Shown here piece after piece: positions 22,295 to 32,705 of a stretch of DNA of 64,000 nt. The notes below the pieces were generated by a model, which was not told the origin of the DNA, searched no databases, and saw nothing but the letters and a program-made list of their open reading frames with translations. The DNA comes from Perognathus longimembris pacificus (lineage: Eukaryota; Chordata; Mammalia; Rodentia; Heteromyidae): assembly GCF_023159225.1 (NCBI RefSeq), contig NC_063168.1:45580562-45644561 (forward strand), read 5' to 3'. A program made the translations under genes and the position numbers. Each line of letters begins with the position of its first letter. Positions within the stretch are counted from its first letter, which is position 1.

Positions 22295-24115
22295 CTTGCA
22301 TTTTATAAATCATGGAAAGGCACAGAGAGAAAAAAAAATAAAGAGAAATTCTGTACCTGTCCAATTGTTTTATGTAATGTTCTTGAATTCGTGGCAGATT
22401 CAAGAATCTTAGATTGAGATGATAGCAAAAAGATTAGGTCAAAATCTTCAAAGTTTCCTGGAAAACATCTAAGCAGGGTAGAGCTCTCTATTTGAAGAAC
22501 TGGAGAAGAGATGAATGAAGAAAGCACTCAATATAGGCTACAACACAAGCAAAGATCTGATGGCAGGTTTGGGAATAAATAAGAGGTAGCAGGCAAGGCT
22601 GGAATGATTTGACTAGAATTGCATCATTAAGGGTTCTGAGTGGCAATTTCAAGGGTTTAAACACTAAATGCCTATTATACCCTTGAGAAACCACTGGTGA
22701 TTGTGGTTTAGAGATATCAGTCACATGGTTAGATTACATGGGATCAAAGTAATGACTAGCAGGTACAGTCAGGATGGACCGATGTGGAAGAATATTTGCA
22801 ACAGCAAGCTGTGTCCTTAGGAGGCTATTGCAACAACTCAGGGCTGTGGTAAAGGCTTTGAGGATGGCCAGCTGGCAGTCAATGGCTTAAATATCGATTT
22901 AGTGGGCAAAAGCCACATTCATCATGGGCCTTGTTTCCTAGAGGATGCATGTCTATGTGCAGGGAACTCATCATTTCCCTATTACAGAAATTGATTGGGT
23001 CATTCAGAATTGAGATGGATGCCAGAGGTTTGCTGCTAATCAAGCCGGAATACCAAGTTGGAGGACAGGCAGTTCCTCTTCCAACTGTGCAAGGAGCTGG
23101 CCCCCGAGGCACAGGACACTGCAGCAAAGCACCTTGTCCCTGCTCTGGGATTCTGGGCAAAGAAGCACAGGCCTGGCAATGCCCTTTAACTGCATCTGGA
23201 GGTTTCAGGGCCAACTCCTAAATGACACCTCTCAGCACTTCTTTCACAGCTGACCAGCCAAATGGAATTCAGCCCCTGAGGCCCATGGCTAGGCTAATCT
23301 TGTCAGCTAGTGGACAGGGGTTTAAGGCTTGGGCCAAAACCTGTGGAGAGCCCAGGACAGGAAAGACTTGGAAATCAGTTGGCAAGAAGGGTCTGTACTG
23401 ACAATAATGTATGTTTGTATAAGACTCTCACTCTGTTTCAGAAAGAGAAGAGGGGGTTCAGACATCTTAGTGGATGTTTCTTCCCCCCCCCCCTTCCTTA
23501 TTAAAAGGCTTCCTTGCCTTATTTTTTAAAAGATCACTGCAAAACCAGCCACATGTGGCATTCAGTGCACCTTGAAGCAGGTCTGCCTTTGGTGAAGGCC
23601 CCATCTGCACTAAGAAAGAAGTGCCGTCAATTCCAATAATAAACGGACCTGCATTTCTGGAAAGATCAAATTCCCAGCCCCTGATTTGGCATAACCCACA
23701 TGCCACATCAGGTGCCTCGCAGACTTCTGGCTGCTCTCTTGCCCTCAGCCCACCCTCAAGTGTGAGGTCAGAGGACCCCAGCTTCGTTGCTGTGAAATGT
23801 TCCATGAGTGGTGGAGGCTCATTCAGGGAATGCAAGCACCCTGTTAGGGGCTGGTGTTTTGGGCCATCAGTCTGAGGAGAGACCTTAGTTGAAGTTTCTA
23901 TATGGTGAAGACCAGACAGCCTGCGTTTGGGGCTGGGGAGGCTCTAAATGTTGTCACAGTTCACTCACCCCCCTGGAATGTCTAGGCACCATTATCTTTA
24001 CTCCCCCCCCCCCCAGCCCCCATATATCATTGTCAGGTTCCTCATCCCTGAGGCTTGTGGAAGAGGAATAAGACAAGGAAGGGGCTGGCTCCCCGAAAAG
24101 AGTGTTCATGACCTC
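22295..24115. other. Repeat-poor DNA upstream of the KCNK12 CpG island
   Basis: No SINE between 22290 and the island. Two C-runs (23484-23492, 24003-24014). Could hold distal promoter elements, but none is identifiable. Confidence 0.5.
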
Positions 24116-25744
24116 AGAACTTTTCAGCCACTTTGGCTTGCGTCCGGCAGAGAAGCAGCCACAGCAGCGCTGAGCACCAGCTGCCTTCCCCCTACAGTGG
24201 TGGGGTGGAGGAGGCCACCATTTCTTTCCTCAGGGCGCTGTGAAGCGCACACCCTTTCTGCGCCAGCCGCTGGGGAAACCACTAGCCATCTTCTCCAGCC
24301 CCTTCCCTACCCTCTGCCGCAGGCTCCCCGCCCCCAGGTGGGCGACCTGGGGCGGTGAGAGATCCCGCAGCCTGCCAGGCCTGGGCGCCTCCTCCCCGGG
24401 AGCCCTCAGTCCCCCACCCGTGCGGAGTCCTCCGTCTCGGTTCCGCAGCGTCCCCGCCCTGTCCGCTCGCTGCTTTGGCGACCGCGTCTGCCTTGGGATG
24501 GGGGACAGGCGGAAAGTAAAAAACAAAATTTTTTAAGGAAAACGGAGGGGAGTGGGAAGGGTGAGGTGCTCCTAGGAAGGGTGATCAGCACCACGGATCC
24601 CGCAGCCCAGGCGCCGCCCGGCGCGAGGCTGCAGCACGGATGCGCTGTCCACGGTGCTGACAGAGGCCGCCCGCTCCGCCGGGCGAGCTGGGGCAGGAGT
24701 GTCCTGGTTCTCGGATCTGCGCCAAGCCCAGTGACGACCGCCCCTCCCTCCCCAAGCCCAAATGGTCTCCGCCGAATCCTAGCACTGCATTTGGATCCAG
24801 GACAAAAGAGTGAGCGAGAGGAACTGAAACTTCCAAGTGGCGCCGGAGATGCTGATGTGAGTGATCGGCGCTCCTGGTCCCCGCCGACCCCCACCCCCCG
24901 CCCCGGCCCCAGAGACCTCGGAGCACGAAGTTGAACAAAGTTTCCGCGCGGCCGGCTGGTGATCAGGGAGGGCTTCCAGAGGCGCAGCGCGGGGGCTCCC
25001 CAGAGAGGCGACAGCCAGCTCTGCACTCGGACCCTAGCTCCCGTGCCCCGCATTGACGGTGCCAGAACCACCCCGAGGCTTCTCAGCAGCCCAACTCTCT
25101 ACCTTTCCTTCCCTCCCCTCCGCATCCCTCCCTCCCCTGCTCCCTCACCGCTCCCCAACACCCCGCCCCAGGTTCCGCTGACTCCGCCTCTTGGTGCCGG
25201 GCGGCTCTTCGGCTGGAGCTGGGAAGGGAGTGCTTTCCCGGACTGGGAGGCTCGGAGGCTCGGAAGCCGACGCCGCCAGCTCAGCCCCGGGGGTGGAAGC
25301 AGGACTGCTCGATCGCACGCCCAGCACCCACAAAGCCGCACGACCGGGAGAGCCTCCTGGGACCCCCCCCCCCCCGAGGACACTGTCTGCGCCCTTCGAC
25401 CGGGTCCCAGTCCTAGGCGCCAGAGCCCCACGATTCATCCCGCCCGCAGCCCAAGGCCTGTCTGGAGGGGAGCATGAGGCCTGGGGCCCCGTGGACGCTG
25501 ACCACTGGGCGGCAGGGGCCTAACTTCCGAGTCCCGTGCCCGAGGGCAGGGGGTAAGGAGCTGCGGGAGCCGGCGAGGCGTCGGGGAGTGGAGAGGGGCG
25601 CTCCAAACCGGGTGCTTGCTGGGCCATTTGACCCGTGTGTGGCCTAAGCGCCCACGGAGGAGGCAGAGGCGGCAAAGGGGCTCCTGCGGCGGCCCCCCCC
25701 GGACCCCTGGTCACCATTCTTACGCTCTTGCTCCCGCGGGGGGG

Positions 25745-25789
25745 ATGTCGCGGCCCGGGCTTCAAGCGCCACCCCAGCTCCGGGGCTGA
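25745..25789 (+). promoter_or_regulatory. Upstream ORF (14 codons plus stop) before the KCNK12 start
   Basis: An ATG with G at -3 opens a 14-codon reading frame ending in TGA at 25787-25789, ten bases before the KCNK12 ATG and in a different frame. If transcription starts upstream of 25745, ribosomes would meet this ATG first, which could dampen translation of the channel. Whether it lies in the mature 5'UTR depends on the unmapped start site. Confidence 0.5.
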
Positions 25790-25799
25790 GCTCCGGACC

Positions 25800-26190
25800 A
25801 TGTCCTCCCGCAGCCCCCGGCCCCCGCCCCGCCGCTGCCGCCGCCGCCTGCCTCGCCCCTCCTGCTGCTGCTGCTGCTGCCGCCGCTCGCACCTCAACGA
25901 GGACACCGGTCGCTTTGTGCTGCTGGCGGCTCTCATCGGCCTTTACCTGGTGGCGGGCGCCACCGTCTTTTCTGCGCTCGAGAGCCCCGGCGAGGCGGAG
26001 GCTCGGGCGCGCTGGGGCGCCACGCTGCGCAACTTCAGCGCGGCGCACGGCGTGGCGGAGCCGGAGCTGCGCGCCTTCCTCCGACACTACGAGGCCGCGC
26101 TGGCCGCTGGGGTCCGCGCCGACGCGCTGCGCCCGCGCTGGGACTTCCCCGGCGCCTTCTACTTCGTGGGCACCGTGGTGTCGACCATAG
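25800..26190 (+). CDS. KCNK12: KCNK12 (THIK-2) first coding exon, partial CDS
   Basis: This exon encodes the first 130 residues, plus one base of codon 131, of a two-pore-domain potassium channel subunit of the THIK group, which forms dimeric K+ leak channels in membranes. Visible in order: an arginine-rich cytosolic N-terminus (RRCRRR, residues 11-16), six cysteines (22-27), HLNEDTGRF before TM1 (about 39-59), an extracellular cap (about 60-113) with an N-glycosylation sequon NFS at 78-80 and no cysteine, then the pore helix FPGAFYFVGTVVSTI. The next residue would be the first filter glycine. The start has A at -3, and an in-frame TGA lies upstream at 25629. The polycysteine and arginine-rich N-terminus distinguishes THIK-2 from THIK-1 (KCNK13), whose N-terminus is shorter. 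The remainder (filter, TM2-TM4, C-terminus) belongs to an exon beyond the window. From family knowledge, THIK-2 is largely ER-retained through its N-terminal arginine motif. Confidence 0.94.
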
Positions 26191-26196
26191 GTGAGC
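26191..26196 (+). other. KCNK12: Splice donor of KCNK12 intron 1
   Basis: The sequence ACCATAG|GTGAGC is a strong donor. The splice is phase 1: the last exon base is the first base of the glycine codon that begins the first selectivity filter. A phase-1 intron at this position is a conserved landmark of many K2P genes. Confidence 0.9.
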
Positions 26197-26924
26197 GGTG
26201 CGCCCCTAGCGCGCGCGCGTTTTCCTCGGTGCGCCTTGCAGTTTCCTCTGTCCACCCTCGCTGGCTCGGTCCGCAAACCCGGAGCCCTCCTTTCTAGTGC
26301 CCCAGTGCCTACTTTTGTCAAGCTCATTCCTTTCTCTGAATCCCCCTCCCGCCCCCTCGTCTCTTTTCTGGCTTTCCGCGCAGAAGGTGGCCTGCGAGTG
26401 GCCCCTCCCTGGCGCCCACCTAGTATGTTGATCCGTCGGGCAGGATGTTCCAATGGGGAGAGCTTCACCCTGTTACCCATCTGATGCTGCTGGCTCCTTC
26501 CTGCTTCCCATACCATGCTGATATCATCACATAGCCTTTTTTTCTCCCTCTACTCCCAGCATCTTAATTTCCTCTTCCTTTGCACTGTCCCTCCTCCTTC
26601 TTTACCCAGCATTTCCCCCCTAGTGATGGTTCCACTTTCCTTAGATCCCCTGACATTCGGTGGACACCTCCAGCCCCCTCCTCAGATAAAACCCTTTATA
26701 TTAAAAACCAGGTTTGTAGCTTCATGGTTCCACATCCACTGCCCCTCACTTTGATTTTTTCTCCTCGCTTCACCTCCAGCCTCACCTTCTATTTCTTTGT
26801 TCCCTTGCCACCTTTTCCCCTACCAGTTGTAATACCAAGGTGTACCAGGAGCAGAGATGACTCCTCTGAGATTCCCTTTACCATTTCTGCCACTGGGGGT
26901 GGGGGTGGGGGCTACTACTAGGCT

Positions 26925-27150
26925 ACTGGGGCTCACACTCAGTGCCTGAGCATTGTCCTTTAGCTTTTTTGCTCAAGGCTGGCCCTTTAGCACTTGAGCC
27001 ACACTTCCACTTCTGGTTTGGGGGTGGTTAATTGGAGATAAAAGCCTCACAGACTTTTCTGCCAAGGCTGCCTTTAAACTATTGTCTTCAGATCTCAGCC
27101 TCTTGAGTAGCTAGAATTACAGGCATGAGCAACTCAAGCCTGGCTTCTGC
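26925..27150 (-). mobile_element. B1-Geo SINE, antisense
   Basis: Complete reversed composite; the first SINE downstream of the KCNK12 exon. Confidence 0.72.
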
Positions 27151-27402
27151 CACTTTTGATGTAAGATACTATGTGGAGACTCTTTCAAGTCCCAATTCCT
27201 TCCTCCCTTTTTGGCTAGTTTGGGCCTCCAAGCTCCTCCTGGAGAGGGGTTCTGGAGCCCTCACAGGTATCCACTCCCCCATTTTCCTCTTGGCTTGGCA
27301 TGCACTCTCCCCACCTCACTCTTTTCCCTGGCCATCATGTGAAACACAATCCCCTCCTCATTTATTCACCTGTACAGAAGGCAGAAGAATTACAAGCTTT
27401 GT

Positions 27403-27620
27403 TTGTTTGTTGTTGTTGTTTTTTGCCAGTCCTGGGGCTTGAATTCAGGGCCTGAGCACTGTCCCTGGCTTTGTTTTGCTCAAGGCTAGCACTCTACCAC
27501 TTGAGCCACAGCACCACTTCCAGCTTTTTTCTAGATATGTGGTGCTGAGGAATCGAACCCGGGGCTTCATGCATACGAGGCGAGCACTCTACGACTAGAC
27601 CACATTCCCAGCCCCGGATC
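27403..27620 (-). mobile_element. IDL-Geo SINE, antisense
   Basis: A T/G-rich tail, then Geo and ID-like halves in reverse with the B-box complement 'ggaatcgaacccgg'. ACAAGCTTTGT flanks it at 27392-27402 and 27621-27631. This is the dimer closest downstream of the KCNK12 exon. Confidence 0.85.
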
Positions 27621-28087
27621 ACAAGCTTTGTACTTTAAGGATACTTGTTTGAATCCCAGGATGGGAGAAGCACTTGGCTGGCTAAACTAGTCACTGCAAG
27701 GCACTGTCTTCTCCTGGGGTCATTTGGAAGAGGGTAAGGGGTCCTGTATAATAGGGCTGAGAAGTGAGAGAGCTCATAGACACACCTTCCATGGGTTGGT
27801 TCTAGGTTGGTTCCCTAGGCCAGCTGAGGACATGGACTAAACTGACCGGTGGAAGCCATTGCATATGGCTGCTCAGAGGCTGCAAGAGGGGGTGCATGCA
27901 TGCGCAGAATATGAGCAACTAGAGATGTCTCTGAGTATATATGTACAGTCTATGAAAGGGCTTCCTTGCCTTCAATGATTTTTTTCATATGTCATGCTCC
28001 ATCTGATTATTTTAAGTAGAAAGGCAAATATGGCCTGAGTCCAAAGTATATACAATTGGATAAAAATACCTTTAAAAGCTATATCAC

Positions 28088-28164
28088 GTTGTTATGGTGA
28101 TTGAAGATATAAATGACCCCCTTAAAAAGCCCCTTTTAGAGCTGCATCAAGTTGCTATAGCAAC
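28088..28164. promoter_or_regulatory. Candidate RFX/X-box-like palindrome pair
   Basis: GTTGCTATAGCAAC (28151-28164) is a perfect 14-bp palindrome with the GTTGC...GCAAC half-sites of an RFX X-box. GTTGTTATGGTGAT (28088-28101) is a weaker version. Their surroundings ('agctatatcac'/'agctgcatcaa') look like diverged duplicates. Function is inferred only. Confidence 0.35.
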
Positions 28165-29544
28165 TAGAGGATTTTTTTTTTTTGGTAAGTGCTTTAAAAG
28201 TACTAAGGATGCTTAGTCCTAGAGGATGACATCATACATTCATAGCTCATTATTAACTTCAGCTCATCCTTTTGTAAACACACTTTTGCTTTTATCACCT
28301 AGAGGCACACCTGTGAACATATTAGGTGTCACAGTATCTTTTTCCAAATGATGTGCTCTAATAGAACCCACAGGCCAAAGGGAAAGCGGCTGGTAGTATT
28401 TTCCCATATGAGCTGTGAGACCATCCAGATAAGTCCCTATTACAGTAATCTCTGGTCACTGTGCCTCTCTGATGAGCTCCCATCAATCTTCCACTCACTG
28501 CCCCTTCAGAGACAGAAGCCGCAGCTTCTAAAGCTTCTCTCTCAGCTCTGTGCACAAAATCAAGTCAGCAAGAAGGAAAATTGTTCCAGCCTTTCTTTAA
28601 TCTACTGGCAGAATAGGCTGCCTTTTCATCAAGTGGAGGGGAAAAAAAACAACAAAACTCTGTTCTCTTTCTTGATTTGTGTTTTTAGATGTAGGCAAAG
28701 CAGTGTGGGAGGACCACATTGAAGCATGCGGCTGTGCTATGAATGACCATGCATGCTGCTTCCAAAATCTATAGAGAAACATTCAAACGAGCCTATGGCC
28801 AGCACAGGATTAAACTAATGTTCTGTATGATTACCAAGATTCAATCCACAGAGTAGCAGGTTCTTCACCAGTTATCCACCTGCAGTGGCATTCTAGGATA
28901 GTAGTTTACATTGGACAGACAAATGAATTTTACTGAATCCCTAAATAGCATAAATTCTATTAAATCCCTTAATGGAAGTTGGATGGGATTTAAGTAAAGA
29001 CCTATATATGTCAGTTTCTCTTCTGCATACCTAGTTCCTTTCCCTTAAATATCCTGACTCTTCAGAGACAATTATTATTATTACTGGTGCTTTTATGGAT
29101 TCAACAGCTCACAGAGCCAAATGGATTGTCCTAAATGGAAAGTCAGAGTTCTTTGCCTGCCATTGAAGGGGAAAATAAGCACATACTTAGCTTTATTTGA
29201 TCAGTGAATATCACAGTGTGTATGGTTTATGTGGCAATGTAGAATTCAGGGAACCAAAATGATTTGGCTCAACTGTTTATACTGGCTAATCGAACAGCAA
29301 TCTCTTTTTGGATCATATAAACTTAGCCTAATGATTCATCTAGTCTTCAGTAGAGCTCCTAACCCTTCATTCGTTTCATAAATATAAAGTACTATATGTT
29401 TGTCAAGCCCAGTGTTGTATTTTGAAAGGTTAAAGTTTATTCTACATGGCAAGAGTTAAAACTTATTCCAACAGGGGCAGTTGGACTGAAGCATATTTTA
29501 GTCATCCTCACCAAAGATGGCTAAAGCAAAGAGATCTTTAGTCT

Positions 29545-29640
29545 AAGCCTATGTGGCACAGTGTTGAGACTTGTCCAAGGTCACACTATTAATGAGGGTT
29601 TAGCTTGGTCCATATCCAAGTTATACAGTGCATGTTCCAT
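29545..29640 (-). mobile_element. Possible MIR remnant
   Basis: 'cttgtccaaggtcacactat' is the reversed MIR core; the remainder is decayed. Confidence 0.4.
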
Positions 29641-29934
29641 GAATCGTGTGTATATAATTGATGGGAACAGTCTTGCCTAAGACTGTTAAGTATTGATCAT
29701 GAGAGAGACAGAAACAGACAGAATGTGTGTCTGACACTAGAAAAGGGGCTGGTCTGCTGATCAGGCAAGCAACTGATTCTGTCCAGAAAAAAACTGGAAG
29801 AATCACACTGATCCTGTGGATTGGAAAGTTAGAAACATCTATAAGCAAAAGCCAGGATGAAGAAGAGTAGAAACAGGGACAATACTAGGAATAAACATCT
29901 GGTAAACGCTGATAAAGGACTGTCTTCTAATTTC

Positions 29935-30365
29935 TCCACCTTCTTGTGCTTCTGAGGTTTGAACATTGCTTGCTGCTTGTTAGGTTGGTGCTTTACTGTG
30001 TGAGCCACCCCTGTAAGCCCTTTTGTTCTGGTTACTTTGAGATATAGTCTCACTTTTTGCCCAGGCATATGAATGGACTTCAATCTTCTTGTTTTACACT
30101 TTTCATCATAGCTGGGATGACGGGCACACATCACCTTGCCCAGCTTCTTTCTGTTGAGATGGAGTCTCATGGATATTTCTGTTTCAATCGACCTGAAACT
30201 GTGATCTCCCTAATCTCAGCCTGGGATGACAGGTGTGCATTCAATTGCCCAGCTATTGGCTGAGAAGGGTCTTGAGTGTATGTTTGAGCTAGCCTCAGAC
30301 CTCGACCCTCCCAATCTCAGCACTTCCTAAGTAACTAGAGTTATAAGTGTGAGCCTCCAGCTGTT
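29935..30365 (-). mobile_element. Cluster of old B1-type SINEs, antisense
   Basis: At least two reversed B1-like units follow each other, with 'gtctcactttttgcccaggc' and 'atggagtctcatggatattt' each opening a unit, ending with 'agttataagtgtgagcctcc'. Confidence 0.5.
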
Positions 30366-30979
30366 TTCTGCCTATTTTTGCACTAGAATATGGGCATGTG
30401 TACACGCATTCAGCTTCTCAAGAGTATGTATGCAAAGGAAGGAAAGAAAGGAATAGGCCTTCAACTAGTGGGAGACATAAAGAAAGGTCCAATTTGACTG
30501 AATATACTCAGGTCAGATGGAACATCGTAACATGGTGGAACATTTGTCCTGACATTTGGCTTGAACACAGCCTCACATCCAGAGCTGGACAGTTTGCAAT
30601 TGTGTAAACACACATGTGCACAAACAGACCCAGCAGGACAATTTGTCTGTGATAGTTGTCCAGCTATAGTTAAGGCTGTATAGAAAGTCAGTCCCAGTAG
30701 CTCAAGCATAGTTTTTTTTTTAATCTACTTTGTGCTCTAAATTATTCATACTGATTGCTTATATAGAACTGAAACTCTGGGTAATTATTTCTCCCTTTTA
30801 TACTCTGTTACATACTCCCTGGGGGTTGAAATGAAGTTTGTTCCAATGTGAAAATATTTGTTTATTCATGTTTCCATTTAACAAATATCTGAGACAAATG
30901 TAACCTATTGAAGATGCATGAATGTGTGATCTTTAGCATGCCTTTCTGTGAGTGTGTGCACACACACACATGCATGTGC

Positions 30980-31205
30980 AAGTACAAACATGTACTGGGA
31001 CTTGAACTCATAGCCTGGACACTTCCCTTAGCTTTATTGCTCAAGGCTAGTGCCCTACCACTTGAACCACACTTCCACTTCTGCCTTTCTGGTGGTTAAT
31101 TAGAGATAATAATCTCTTGCACTTTATTGCCTGAGGTTGCCTTCAAACTTCAGTCGGCCTCCCACATAGCTAGGATTATAGATGTGAGCCACTACAGCCC
31201 GGCTT
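30980..31205 (-). mobile_element. B1-Geo SINE, antisense
   Basis: Reversed composite, from 'actgggacttgaactcatag' to 'ggattatagatgtgagccac', preceded by a short CA/TG-rich tract. Confidence 0.7.
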
Positions 31206-31489
31206 TGGGCATGTCTTTATCTGCAGCTCCTGTGATCATATGAACCAAAGATGAAGATAGTGGCTTGGGTTCTTCTAGTTCTAAATCATATTCCTGGAGG
31301 TAACACCCCAGCTCTGAGATATTTAAAATAATCCAAAGAGTATTAATCTATCATTTCATATCCGAAAGGATGTTTTACTCATTTACTTTGAAAAGATTAC
31401 AAGGAAGTCTCCACTGGGGCTCTAATTATGCATCTACTGTCAGATTTGCACATAGGAGAGAACATATTTAAAAGTCTTTCTCAAATGGC

Positions 31490-31760
31490 AGCTTGATAGA
31501 AACAGAAATATTTTTGCTTCCTTTTATTAGGTTTCCTGGCAGCATTTTTTAGCTGTAAGGCTAAAACCATGCCGGTATGGATGGGATGGTGTAGGTACGA
31601 GAGTTGTCGCTTTTGACACTGCATAATTTAGCTTGCTACTTTCAGAATTAGGCGCACTTAATTATTCAGCCTCGAGATTAGTAACAAGTCCTAACTTTTC
31701 TCCTCTTCTTCAACATTTTTTAAAATGCATTTGCTGCAGAGGAAACTAAGACATTACAAG
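31490..31760. promoter_or_regulatory. Candidate conserved noncoding element in intron 1
   Basis: A repeat-free, AT-rich block with homeodomain-type TTAATTATT and a balanced composition, unlike the decayed repeats on either side. Conservation cannot be judged from one sequence; this is a guess from its character. Confidence 0.2.
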
Positions 31761-32239
31761 ATGGAAATGTCACTACCAGGTTTCTTCTTACATGTATGTA
31801 GTGTAGCCGGAAGCGGTTCTGACACCTGAAATGAAATACATTTCATTCCCAGGAGGGAAATGCCTTTCCCTGCTTCTTTCTCTCATTAGCTGGTTTTTAT
31901 TGAAACTTGATGCGGTGACAGACTTGAAGACATTTGGTAAGAAGTGTACCACCGGATTTAAAGGTAGTGAGGGAGCTGCGCTTCCATACTCAGACTCAGC
32001 ACTGGACCCGGCATGTAGTAAACACTTAGTCATTAACTGACTCAGAGAACAAATTGCTCATAATCCCACTGCCCCAACACAACTCTTCATTTCTACAGGG
32101 ACCTCCACAGTTCCTTGTCATGCCTTTTATAGGAAAAGAAAGGGAATCTGGTTGGTATGGCTTCACTGCTTATCTTCCTTATGTTAAGGTGTTTTGTTTT
32201 TATGGGTGGGGAGGAGTACCATTGGTGGGGGGCAGGGTT

Positions 32240-32487
32240 GCTGGATGCTGGTACTAGAACCTGCACTTGGGGCCTCATGTTCTTGCTTGGCTTTTTCCAC
32301 TCAAGTCTGGTGGAGCCACAGCTCCACTTTGGGGGTTTTGTTGCTTTTTGTTGTTGTTGTTTTTTGCTGGTTCATTAGATAAGAATCTCATGGACATTCT
32401 GCTTGGGTTAGCTTTGAACTTCTGTCCTCAGATCTCAGTCTCTTGAATAGCTCAGATTTCAAGAGTGAGCCACCAGCACCCAGCCTT
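32240..32487 (-). mobile_element. B1-Geo SINE, antisense
   Basis: Reversed composite with a diverged Geo half; ends 'agtgagccaccagcacccag'. Confidence 0.65.
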
Positions 32488-32509
32488 GCTAACATTTCAT
32501 CATTATTGT

Positions 32510-32705
32510 TGGTTCTGCATTCCACATGGCCTTATACTGACTTGAAAGGATTCAGAATATTGCACTTAGTTGATGCTTCCCCTAGGGCTGGGGTGTGGGT
32601 GGTGCCCAGTTTGGGGGCTATTTTGAGTAATGTCACAGTGATCATATTTTCCCCAGGCTGCATTTCCAGGAGTGAAATTGCTGAGTCAGTGGGTACTGCT
32701 GTCTT
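32510..32705 (-). mobile_element. Old L1 (L1M-type) 3' remnant, antisense
   Basis: 'gggggctattttgagtaatg' followed by 'aggagtgaaattgctgagtc' is the reverse complement of an ancient L1 3' segment. It is strongly diverged. Confidence 0.45.

Larger units (their letters stand above)
1..24119. other. Intergenic region upstream of KCNK12
   Basis: No coding exon is recognisable on either strand. Open frames here are short and fall in SINEs, L1 remnants or dinucleotide arrays. In other mammals the 5' side of KCNK12 faces MSH6 across a large intergenic gap; nothing of MSH6 is seen here. Confidence 0.6.
24120..26420 (+). promoter_or_regulatory. CpG island covering the KCNK12 promoter, 5'UTR and exon 1
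   Basis: Base composition changes sharply here. CpG dinucleotides are frequent and GC is very high, against CpG-poor sequence on both sides. Several GC-box-like CCCCGCCCC/CCCGCCCC motifs occur (for example about 24899 and 25163). No TATA box sits at a convincing distance from the start codon, so a dispersed TATA-less promoter is likely. The transcription start cannot be placed from sequence alone. No SINE lies within the island. Confidence 0.85.
27640..29930. other. Unique intronic stretch
   Basis: SINE-free; holds the X-box-like palindromes and a possible MIR. No exon recognised. Confidence 0.5.

Noticed and set aside
24406..25071. 221-codon minus-strand open frame in the CpG island
   Set aside because: Long frames are expected in CpG islands; the product is low-complexity Pro/Arg/Ser with no known motif, and no splice structure supports it.
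24959..25477. 172-codon plus-strand open frame upstream of KCNK12
   Set aside because: Proline/serine-rich shadow in GC-rich 5' sequence, out of frame with the channel, with no recognised family.
25635..25799. In-frame extension of the KCNK12 reading frame upstream of the ATG
   Set aside because: The frame is open from just after a TGA at 25629-25631 but contains no ATG before 25800; its apparent start is GTG. The conserved start is at 25800.
25644..26516. 290-codon open frame on the minus strand across KCNK12 exon 1
   Set aside because: It is the Arg/Gly/Ala-rich shadow of a GC-rich coding exon with few stop codons available, and it shows no recognisable domain.
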